NCBI GenBank assembly: GCA_012932295.1
Contig: JAAONU010000001.1
Span: 29,264,921-29,328,920 of the forward strand
DNA length: 64,000 bases
Source of the DNA: Cyclina sinensis
Taxonomy: Eukaryota > Mollusca > Bivalvia > Venerida > Veneridae
Direction of reading: 5' to 3'
Positions 46,801 to 58,800 of this stretch are shown piece by piece. The notes beneath the pieces were generated by a model. It was not told the origin of the DNA. It made no database searches and saw only the letters and a list, made by a program, of their open reading frames with translations. Within the stretch, counting starts at the first letter, position 1. Each line of letters opens with the position of its first letter. The position numbers and the translations under genes are program-made.

Positions 46801-49800
46801 TTAAATTAGCATTTCCTGATGCAAAACATATCATGTACCAGCCGATTAAGAATGTTCTTTGTACTTTAGCTGTATTCAATTCTATATCTTTTTCTCTCTC
46901 TCTGATCTAAATTTTAGACGTATGGTTTTAGTATTTGAGATTAAGAACAAATTAAATGGAAATCATAAAGCCTGTTTATGGTTTTACGAGTTATTAAATG
47001 TATTACACTGTACTTAATCAATTGCCGAAGAAATATTTCTACATACCGTCCGACATTGCTCAGACATTGATTTATCGCCCGTTAAGACCAAAGTTAAGAA
47101 ACATTTGCTTGTTTCCAGTAACATCTGTTAAAAAGAAGGATAGTTATTCCAGCTTTACATTATCTTTTACTTTTACCCTTACCATGCTAAATATCTAAAA
47201 TGGACTTGTCCATCTTTCAATTTGGACAGATCCATTAATTGTTTATGGAGGTGCTTATTGTTTTATTACTGACTGAATGGCTAATAGTGCAGACAGTGGT
47301 CAGACTGCACGGATGCCTGTAGCAGGGTAAAGACCAAAACGATAGAAAACTGTCGGAGAGGAAAGTCCACAGAAGTTATATAAACATGCAAGGTCAGCAT
47401 GAGAAAAAAAAAGAGGCGGCCATGTTACTGGATACAATAAATTTTCTCTTTAACGCTCTAGAAGCTTTCGTGTGCTGTGGCAGGCCATTACTGTTGTTTT
47501 ACATAGTTGTTAGATTTTTAGACAAAAGAAAATGTGTACTAGCCGACTTCAACTTGACTGTTTTCACACAACCTTACCATTCTACCGTAGAACTATCTTG
47601 ATAAAGGACTGTAACATTAATCGATCATAATTATGGTCATATGATCATATAAAATAATACGTAGAAAATCTGCATGTGAAGCTAATGTGTAATGTCTGGT
47701 AATACTGACAGATAATATATATTTTCAATTATTTGTTCGAAAGATATCTGCCAATCGGTGAAATTTGCCAGAATTTTCTAAACACAGGAGTCGTGGGCGT
47801 ACTTGCAATTCACCGTTTCAACCTTTTCGGATAGGTAACATATGTTGAAATCATTTTATTATTTGTTCAACTAGAATGATACATTTTATACTTCGAGTTT
47901 CTTCACCCTGCTTCAGTTGAAAGTAAGAGAACGTTTTATGATCATGCTTGCAGAACGCCCTTATCTTTGTTTTCCAAAGGCTCCATATTACACATTTCAA
48001 AATTTATCATTTATCAGTAAAACAAATGCACTATGTAAATCTGATCATTATTCCCTTAAGTTCATACAAAACATGGGAACCAGGAAGTTTATAGATTATC
48101 GTTTTGATACAAGTGTTTCCCTGGTGTTTCGGAGGAATGTAATTTTCAGCACAAAATCAGCGCAAAACGGAGAAACTGTATTAAGCCAATATAAAAAGTT
48201 GTTTCCAGTGGCGGCTGTGGCAAAAAATAGGGTTACTAGTTCCGCATTAAATCTTATTTTAGACCAGGTGATAGTCTTGAGACTGTAAATATTGTACACA
48301 ACAAATACAGAATATGTTTATAAATGGGATAATGATAAATGAGACCTGTTCTTTGCGTATATTAAGTAACGAAATGGAAAACTGCCGGAAAGGAAAGTCC
48401 GTAAGTAGCCGAAAGTAGGACAACCTGGAACAATCCTGTAGAGAAGGCGAGAATTTATACAGGGTAGGTCAACCTACTGGAAACAAGTAACCTTTTTCGA
48501 TCATGCTTTTAGAATTGTAAACATATGCAATCAATTACGTTGAAAAATTAAAATTCCACCACCAGAATGTTTACATGAAAAGACCTACCACATTCACTTC
48601 CAGTTTCTGAACTTTTGCCATCTTCAAGTTCACCACTGATGTTGCTGTGATCTGCTAGAACATGCAAAACAGTACAAGTTTTCATGCATAACAACATTCT
48701 ATATTTTTTTTTACTCAAACCTGTTAGTCCAAAACGGAAACATAACCATGCACTCCTTGTGGTATTATATAAATACATGATTTGGATAAATACATGATCT
48801 AGATAAATACATGATTTGGATAACCCTAAAAGGACTTCATTCCTTGGTCCAAGTAAAGTTTTGTTTTGTATAGCTTCGCATAATGATGCCCTTTAAATTT
48901 TTCTCTTTTCAGAGATTTTTTTTATTTGCAGGGAGAAAAGTTATTCAAACAAAGTGTGTCTAGCTAAAATGTTGTTTTGGATTAGCCGGGAAAACATTAC
49001 TATATGGGTAATAAGCACACCAGTTTAGCGAACAACCACATGCTAAATAGAATAATATTAGTTACATAACCAGAGAAGGATAATGATACTATAAATAGAA
49101 ACCAATTGAAAAATTAACTTGCACAGGACTGAATAATTGTGTATGTCTTGTAGCCAAATAAACCCTGAATAAAAGCAAATCCTTCTATATGTACAAGAGG
49201 CACAGATCTGATACACCTTTGCGCTTTCGACAACTGTTTGGTCGAGTAGAATGAACAAACATTAACAAACTAATGCCAACTGATGTATGTACCGATAGAT
49301 TTACTCATGCCTGGTTCATTTCGCTTTATTTAAAATATATCAGTTACCGGAAAAGTGCTTCGATGATAAAATAAGAACAAATAAATAAAAACATAAAGTA
49401 TTTGAACTTACTTCGATGCGTAGATATGTCGCTATGTACATCCGTTCTGTCGGGTGACGCTAATCCGCTGTCTTCCTCGGGGGCAAACAAAACTTTAGGC
49501 TGGAATAAAGGCAGGTGCTTCGGTGGCCCGCTCGGGTCCGGTTCGTCAAATCCTTCTTGATTTGGCGTTGAGAAATGACCTGGTTCGAATTTTGACTGAA
49601 TTGGTACTACGTTAAACCTCGGGTTTGTCGATGGTGAGGGTGGCATTGGTGGCGGGGGCGGTGCAGGCATCAGATTTGGCTGCTTTGGTGGACGTATCAT
49701 TCCTGGGTGGTGAGTACTTACACCAGCAACAGCTCTTTCAGTTGGATCAAATGGAATAGGCGATGGCGTCGGGGACACCGGTTTTGGCGGGACAGGTGGC

Positions 49801-52800
49801 GCCCACTTTCCAGCAGATGGTGTTTCTATAGGCCTCGGAGGCACATTTATCTTAGGTGGAGACCATTCTACTTTCTTTGGCAGTTCAAACATCGGATAAT
49901 TTGGATCGTCCATTTTTGGTTCGAGATACTTGATGCCACCAGATCTGTAAGTATCATAACGTTTTGGCTCTATGTCAAACGTATGAGTAGCTTCCCATTT
50001 TTGTTGCTCCTTGAACATGATTGGATCGATGTTTTCTTTACCCTCCCGAGACCCTCGAGACGTCTTTCTAAGGCTCACTCTGCCCAAACTGCCGGACTGT
50101 ACGGACGCCGAACGACTGTGCGATCCCGGTGAGGGTGACAGACTTCGTGGTTGCCACATCAGCGGTGATGATTTCCTGGGACTGTATGAAATATCTAGAG
50201 AGCTTTGACTCTTTTGGATATTTGTTCTGTTTTGAGACGGTGGTTGCCATATCAGTGGTGACCGGGTAGGAGACCTGCTCTTATGCTCTGCTGAACCAAG
50301 ACTGGTGTAACTCACGGCTGGTGAAACCCCATCGCTACTACCGTATCGTGTGGTTCTCTGTACAGTTGTCGTTCTGATAACTTGGCGACTGTCCCCAGTC
50401 CTCGTCAGTGCTTCATCTTTCTGCACATTCGTTACTCCCCGAGAGACAGGCTTTCCCGGAGTAACATTGTAAACCGGTATGTTACGGGGCTGACGCTGGG
50501 GGTCGAGCGGTTGAGAGGCACCACGTGCACCTGCAGGCCTGGAATAATCAAACGGCAAGGTAAAATTTATTCTTTAAGCAAATTTATTAAAGATTAAGTT
50601 TGGTAATTGAAACCAACTCTTTCCTATTAAAACACTGGAAAAAGTACCTTCATATTGACTGAGTTAAAAAAATGATGGAAAAGTGTGCAGAACTGACGTC
50701 TTTTGTGACATCGGGTTATAATCAATCATTGTTCAGTGATTATCAAGAAATAAGAGTTAATGACTGTTCCCTATAAATGAGTTCCTGATATATTTATCAG
50801 AACATAATGTTTATATTTGCTGAATAATACCTATGAACATCGAGCAATTTTAATTGACGTGTTATATAATGAAATAAGTACTTGTTTAATCTGGCCTTAC
50901 CTTGCCACTTCGAATACAATCTGGTTACTAGCCATCTCCACAATGTCCATGGCGGACTGATGAGATTTTCCGGACAATGGATTGCCATTGATACTCAGAA
51001 CTATGTCACCCTCTTTCAACCCTGCACGCTGGGAATGGCTATTTTTGCGAATCTGTCAATGATATAACAAATAGAGAAACGTAAATTCATTTCGATCATT
51101 AATATAATGAAATCACTAAAAACTTTGGGGTACGTGACAAGTTCAAAATAATGTAGACTTGTTCCCTTAATTTCTTTAATGTTTTGTTCAAGTGCTTGTG
51201 AAATTATAATTAAATTAAAAACAGTCAAAACATAAATTCCCTACTGCGTAGGAAAATAAAGCGTCTGCTTGCAACAGTATCATATTTTTAACAATTCATC
51301 CATAGTTGAAGGTAACATCAATAGAATTTGGCATAACGATGTTTTGTTGGCGTTAACAGGTAATCATTCACAGTTGTTCATATTGCTAACGATACAACGG
51401 AGCCAGCTGCCGTACCACGTACATAAGCTGTCCAATTGTTCTATTTCTCAACGATGAATAGCGGACGTAAAACATTTTTTATAGAAAATAGTTCTAAATA
51501 TCTGCTTTGTGTGATAAACCATTTTAGAAATTAAAACATTAAGACAGTCAAAGCGTGATCCTTAATTCCCGTAGGTTCATTCACTAAACTTTGTTTCTCT
51601 GTAAGTAAAGTTTGTGTAATTCATATAATTTTTCCCTGCTATTTTGGCATGTTTTGTCATAATTCCGCCTAACAAATGGTAAAACATTCTGTAAAAATGA
51701 ATACTTAAAAAATTATGAATTATGAGCTGGATTTCTAAGAAGAACAAATCTCTTTTTTTCCGATCCTGCAAAGAAGTAATTTGGCTTGCATTAAGAAGCA
51801 ACAATCACTAAATGCTAACGGTCGTATTGCATCAACAGCAATCACTGAATGCTCACAGTTACACAGCATCAACAACAAACACTGAATGCTCACGGATACA
51901 CAGCATCAACAACAAACACTGAATGCTCACAGTTAAACTGAATTAACAACTATCACCGAATGCTCAAATTTATACTGAATTAACAACAATCACTGAATGC
52001 TCACAGTTATATTGATTTAACAACAATCTCTGGATGCTCACAGTTATATTGAATTAACAACAATCACTGAATGCTCACAGTTATACTGAATTAAAAACAA
52101 TCACTGAATGCTCACAGTAATTCTGAATTAACAACAATCACTGAATGCTCACAGTTATATTGAATTAACAACAATCAATGGATGCTCACAGATATACTGA
52201 ATTAACAACAATCACTGAATGCTCACAGTAATTCTGAATTAACAATAATCACTGAATGCTCACAGTTATATTGAATTAACAACAATCAATGGATGCTCAC
52301 AGATATATTGAATTAACAACAATCAATGGATACTCACAGTAATTCTGAATTAACAACAATCACTGAATGCTCACAGCTATATTGAATTAACAACAATCAC
52401 TGAATGTTCACAGTTATATTGGATTAACAACAATCACTGAATGCTCATGGCTTATATTGTATCGACAACAATCACAGAATGCTCACAGTTTTACTGTATC
52501 GACAACAATCACAGAATGCTCACAGTTATACTAAATTAACAACAATTACTAAATGCTCACAGTTATACTGAATTAACAAAAATCACTGAATGCTCACAGT
52601 TATATTGAACTGACAACAATCAATGGATGCTCACAGATATACTGATTTAACAACAATTACTGAATGCTCACAGTAATACTTAATTAACAAAAATCGTTGA
52701 ATGCTCACAGATATACTGAATTAACAACAATTACTGAATGCTCACAGTTATACTTACTTAACAAAAATCGTTGAATGCTTACAGTTATACTGAATTAACA

Positions 52801-55800
52801 ACAATTACTGAATGCTCACAGTTATACTGAATTAACAAAAATCGTTGAATGCTCACAGTTATACTGAATTAACAACAATTATTGAATGCTCACAGTTATA
52901 CTGAATTAACAAAAATCACTGAATGCTCACAGTTATACTTAATTAACAACAATTACTGAATTATCACAGTTATACTGAACTTAACAAAAATCACTGAATG
53001 CTCACAGTTTTACTAAATTAACAACAATTACTGAATGCTCACAGTTATACTGAATTAAAAAAATCACTGAATGCTCACAGTTACACTAAATTAACAACAA
53101 TTGCTGAATGCTTACAGTTATACTGAATTAACAAAAATCACTGAATGCTCAAAGTAATACTAAATTAACAACAATTACTGAATGCTTACAGTTATACTGA
53201 ATTAACAAAAATCACTGAATGCTCACAGTTATACTAAATTAACAACAATTACTGAATGCTCACAGTTATACTGAATTAACAAAAATCAATGAATGCTGAC
53301 GGCTTTTACTGTATCGACAACAATCAAAGAATGCTCACGGTTTAAACTGCATCGACAACAATCACTGAATGCTCACAGTTACACACCATCAACAACAATC
53401 ACTGAACTCTTTTGGTCATACTGTATATTGTTGATGTTTGTTTATCGACAAAGGGCCTTGAGTTCTACACGAAATTTGTCCCTCGAATTGTGCAAAAGTT
53501 TCTTACTCCATATTTTTCGTAAAGTTTTAAAGTTAGGTATGAGTTTAAATAGTGAAGCAGGTGTCGATGACAAGATGACAAGAGAAGATGACAATTCGAC
53601 TCCCTCATACATCGTTAACTTTTTGGTACAGTTTGCTATATTGCTATAATAATAACTGAAAATATGCCAGGCCAAGTTACTTGGAATACTACTTGAAAGG
53701 AGACAAAACCGTGTCACCTTCAAGAGATGACTTCTGTAGCTTAAGTCTTGACTGGACTCAATATCAGAAATGGAAACATCCCAAACTGCAGAGATCTTGA
53801 ACTGATCACGCTAGTAACTTAACTGTTAATAACTCAAGGACTGACACACTTGATTATCTCAATTTGAGAGCAGGCCTTTCATTGTTTCCGACTTGTTCCT
53901 ATATACTGCATTTTGACAAGGTAACATTTTGGTGTGTCTTAATTATCATCAAGTTGACATTTGTATCCGACGATTATAGTTTCAGATATAAAGGCAAGCA
54001 GTTTAACTTACTTGAACTTTCATGAACTAAAAGTGCTAGAGAGTTATCATCTGTAGGAAACTGGCAGTTTTATTTTTCTGGCAGAGCCTGAGCGCAAGAC
54101 ATTATAAGGACAATATACAATTTCACTGCAGCACTTAACTTGTCACAATGACCAATAAATTTCTAAAATTTATTTACATATAAACCTTGTAAAACTGTTT
54201 CATGAATATTTTAAAAAAAAGATAAATGATGTAATATAATTTTTCTTTTAAAGAAATACCTTCTTACTAATAAAAATGACACCACTGCAAAGAAATATTT
54301 ATATCAGAAGAGGACACGAAAATGGTGTAATCTGAGGGTGGGATATTCTAACAGTGGTCCGCTAAGTAAATGCAGAGAATTATCATTTTCCAAGCCAACA
54401 TCACAGTTGTTACAAAGTAACATCTGTGTTGGTGTTATCTGTAGGAGTCTGTATTTGTTGTTTTTCACAGAGAAAACATTAGTGCGATGAAAATCTGCTG
54501 ATCAACTATTTATGTCATAAGTGTATGTTCGCAGGTATATGCTGACAAGAACTCTATCAAACTATACTCTGTTGCTATGGCAACAGTATAAATGCCGTCT
54601 GATATTTGAATGTGATCCAGCATCAAACTGATGTTTGCATCAAACAAGTGCCTGGTTAATACTGGCCTTTCATCTCTTCAACCTTTTTATCCCAGAAAAA
54701 AGTATGTTATTGATTAAACATACAAAAGTGGTTATAGCCTTTTCATAATCGCATTAATATTTTTACAATACAAGTGTATAAATACCCTCAATAGGTCGAT
54801 GAACAGATAGCGAAGATAGTGCAAAGGTAAAGTGTTTTTCTATTAACTTATATTATCCCTGTTAAAAAGAACAACCACTAAGTATTTTCAGACGCCTCCC
54901 TCCTAAACAACTTTCCAAGTTTTTATCATTACTAATGCAATACAGGCATTCAGTAGTCATTGTTTAATTAGCTAGGAGCCCACAGACTAGCCTTGAAAGA
55001 ACATGTCTCAGCCATGGCTTTTGGATTAAATGGTCCACAGACTATCCTTGAAAGAGCATGTCTCAGCCATGGCTTTTGGCATAATAGCCACAGACAAGCC
55101 TTGAAAGAGCATGTCTCGGCCATGGCTTTTGGCTTAATAGCCCACAGACTATCCTTGAAAGAACATGTCTCAGCCATGGCTTTTGGCTTAATAGCCCACC
55201 GACTAGCCTTGAAAGAACATGTCTCAGCCATGGCTTTTGGCTTAATAGCTCACAAACTAGCATTGAAAGAACATGCCCCAGCCAAGGCTTTTGGCTTCGA
55301 CTTTGCTTTAACCACAGAGCCAATAAAGGAAAAGTGTGGCGTATGAAAGGTTCTGAAATGTGATGAAACAGAACTACTTTAAATCTAAAAAGGTTTGATC
55401 TAGAACTGTTTCCGTGTTATCATTCTGAAGCCTAGCTGAAGTATTCTTTTATTTTCCCGGCTGTTTTTTCTTCAGATATAATATAAACTTTGACCTCATA
55501 AAAAGGGTCTTATGACCTTAAGGCCTCTTTACCAGTTCAGAACTACGTGGGTTATTTCCCTTCGATATTATTCAATCATATTAGCGTAGTTTTGTCTCGT
55601 TGATTTGTTGGCTCTGTTTATGATTCAGTTTTAAGTGTCTGATATAAAAAACAATCTAAAAAATGTAAAATGCATGGATTCAGCATGTACTGGTGCTTCT
55701 ATGTTATACCTAGTGCATTCATTCCCCCTTCCCTCTCTCCCCTCCACCCCGAAAACCACCTCCATGACTTGAGTGGTTAGAGTCGTTGACTTCTAATTAA

Positions 55801-58800
55801 TGAACCTCTCCCTGATGAAAGGCCATTGGTTCAAACCCGTGTGTCGATAATATAGAATATGTGAGAAACATTTCTACAGAGGTTGGAAGTCATGTACCGG
55901 TTATTTCCAGGACAGATGGCTAGGTAAAAGCAATCCCCTCCCTACACAAACCCTGGTTTGACTCTGAATATAAATATCTTTCTCATGAGTTATGTGACAG
56001 GATTACTTTAGAAAATCTAAGAAAAATAAAAACCTGATATTCCCGTTTCAGTGTTATGACAACATTCTCTACAAAATAAAACTGGATACAAGGGCGACAT
56101 TTTCCTCAATGTCCTATACTATGGATCTCTTTTGTCATATACGGCGATTTGAAACTCTTGGTGGTAAGATAAGTTACTAGACACGTGTTTTTAGGTATAT
56201 TACTCCATCGTCTAAAATAGGTAAATGATGAAACTTTATTTTTAGAAAGATATTAAATGAAACAAAAAGTCAGTCCGTATAGAAGATTTTTTTTACTTTT
56301 CATCACCTGTACAACGCGTGCACAGTTCATAGTTTACCTGTATCAAGACACGATTGCTTTCTCCTGATTCAACTACAGATCCACAGGTATGATTGTGTTC
56401 GGAACATATCTGATATGTCTGCAATATATTTGTTAGTGCAGAGTGAGTGAAGGGGCACAATTATAATCGCACAATGCAGATTGATATTTGATTTTCTAAA
56501 TGATGCCGAAAAGAGTGCACACCAAGACTTCTATAGAAGTTAAATGCAGAATTCAATGAAAACACTTCTAGGGCAAACAAAGTTTCTGCAGTACTCGCAT
56601 AAAACACAAAATTCAGTAACTACACGTCACACATATGTAAAACAATAAATCAGACCTTTAAATCTATCTTACGTGCTCTATCCAAGCCAATACTGATAGT
56701 ATCTGTATGAGTTTGAACACCTGTAAACGTTTACCTCAATTGCATATTGATAACACATTGCTATCATTAGAATTATCGACATAGAAACACAAATGGTCGA
56801 CTTCAGGAGCAGCTTGCATTTTTTTAAACTGGAGCTATCGCTAATAACTTTATAGTAATCCCCACACCAGCCCGCGTCGGAAAATCATCTTTACAGACAC
56901 AAGCTAGCAATTCTTGAAAAATCTAAATGAACATTGCAATGACGACTGCAACACTAGTCTTGATATAAATCCAGGGAAGTTTCATCCAGATCTGATCAGG
57001 GGCTTTTAAAATGATGTGTACGTTGGAGTCCCTATGTATACAAAAGACTTAAAATACCACCGAATGTATGGGTGGCATGCACCGCTAAGGTCAGTGTTAA
57101 TCATTCTTCTATGGTTTAGATCTAGCGTGGGAGTTGAAGATCGGATATAGAATATTGTGACGAAAGGATGTGAAGACAGACGACGAGAATAAAGTAAACT
57201 ACCAATAACTGTTGTGCGATAGTTGTAGGGTTAGTGCCTGAAGAGAGGTTTAACCTTTACCCTGCTGACGGCAAACATTTTTACCTTGCCGACGAAGGCA
57301 GATGGAAGCTGGAGAGTGCATATGGGTGCCGATGAGTGCAGATGGAAGCAGATGTGAGTGCAGATGGATGCCGATGAGAGCAGATGGACGCTGAATGCAG
57401 ATTGACGCCGATGAGTGCAAATGGATGCAGATGAGTGCAGATGGATGCCGATGAGTGCAGATGGACGTCGATGAGTGCAAATGGATGTCGATGAGTGCAG
57501 ATGGACGCCGATGAGTGCAGATTGATGCTGATGAGTGCAGATTGATGCTGATGAGTGCAGATGGGTGCGCAGGCTTCTTATCATCATTCAGTTTTCAACC
57601 GACCCCCGTCAATTATAATGTTACTTTCAAAAGTTTAAAAAATGACAAGTTCGCAGGCAAGGCGTTTAGATATATCTTAGGGCAATATTATTCAGTTGCC
57701 TGTAAAAGATGAAAACAGCACTGCCATGCTGGACACGAACTTTGTTAGTAAAGAGGTGAAAAGTTTGTTAGACAATTTTAATTTATTTCTTTCGCCCTTT
57801 AAAATGCAAGTGACTGATTAAAAACTCAATGCCTCACTTTCTGTTTCTCTCATCTGCTGTAAATTTCAGGTTCCACTTTCAACTTAACAGTTATTTTGTT
57901 TGTCAACAAAAATGATCGGGCCACGCAGTACGGTTACTAACTTACAATTTTTTTAACACGACAATATAATACGTTGTCTTTTTTATACTTGTGGTTGTTG
58001 TTTTTTTTCTTTATTTAAAAGAGCAAATGAAAAATAATGGAATTCATTTTCCTAAGATTAACAAATTCTGCTTTTTCTTTCCTTTAAAGGAATAACTAAG
58101 TATTCATTCCACTGGCCTTTTTCAATTTCAAATCTATGTGATAAGACTCTTAGACTCAGTTTTCAAGAAAATTAGATATAAATTCAAACTTGCAATTAAA
58201 ACAAATGACCTTGCTCCTGCAGAGTCGTGTAATTTAGAATGCCAGTTTTAAACAAATTCATGAGTTACTCTGTTTATACAAAATAACAAAAATGTAAGCA
58301 TCTCCCGCCTTTTGATTTATTAAAGCATCATTTAAACCAAGTGACCACAACAGATCTCTTACATATTTTAATCCATTTCGTGGTTTAATTTCTAATTCTT
58401 GAAACATCAAACACTAGAACATTTTTACATATTAAATATATACCAACTCCAGTTTATGCAGAATGCCGATTACGCCTTCAGTCCAAGATGAAGGAATATA
58501 CAAATCAAGTAAATTATTTAATAAAAAAAACAACATTCAAATAAAGTCAGTTCATTAATATAAGTTATCTTTAAAGTGATTACTTTTAGTAAAATCTGCA
58601 AGACAAGAGACCAAATCTAGTTTGTATATATTTCAATTTAGTTTTCGACAAAACTGGCTTCTCGCGTGACAGACGACCTTAGTTCAATTATTTTAGTATG
58701 TGGAGAAAATTGCAAGATGTATAAAGCACGCTAATGCACAAATACACCAGGATCTTTTACATGCTGTATAGAACCGATAAATGGGACCTCATTTTAACGT

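Noticed and set aside
47345..47368. Similarity of GGAGAGGAAAGTCC to the conserved GAGGAAAGUCC of bacterial RNase P RNA
   Set aside because: Only about a dozen bases match, no partner P4 strand (the ACAGAA...GGCUUA element) lies at a suitable distance, and the host is a nuclear genome; a chance match within a small repeat.
47917..48288. 123-codon plus-strand open frame
   Set aside because: No domain, antisense to a PDZ-gene intron, and overlapped by an equally featureless frame on the other strand.
49344..50558. Separate single-exon gene starting MPFDYS
   Set aside because: The ATG lies just upstream of a good acceptor (ttattccag) and the frame continues the PDZ exon exactly, so it is an internal exon.
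54968..55346. Repetitive frames on both strands (MAETCSFKA..., LKEHVSAMAFG...)
   Set aside because: By-product of a 54-bp minisatellite whose length is divisible by three.
57231..57587. HSSASICTH-type repetitive minus-strand frame
   Set aside because: By-product of the 20-bp minisatellite.
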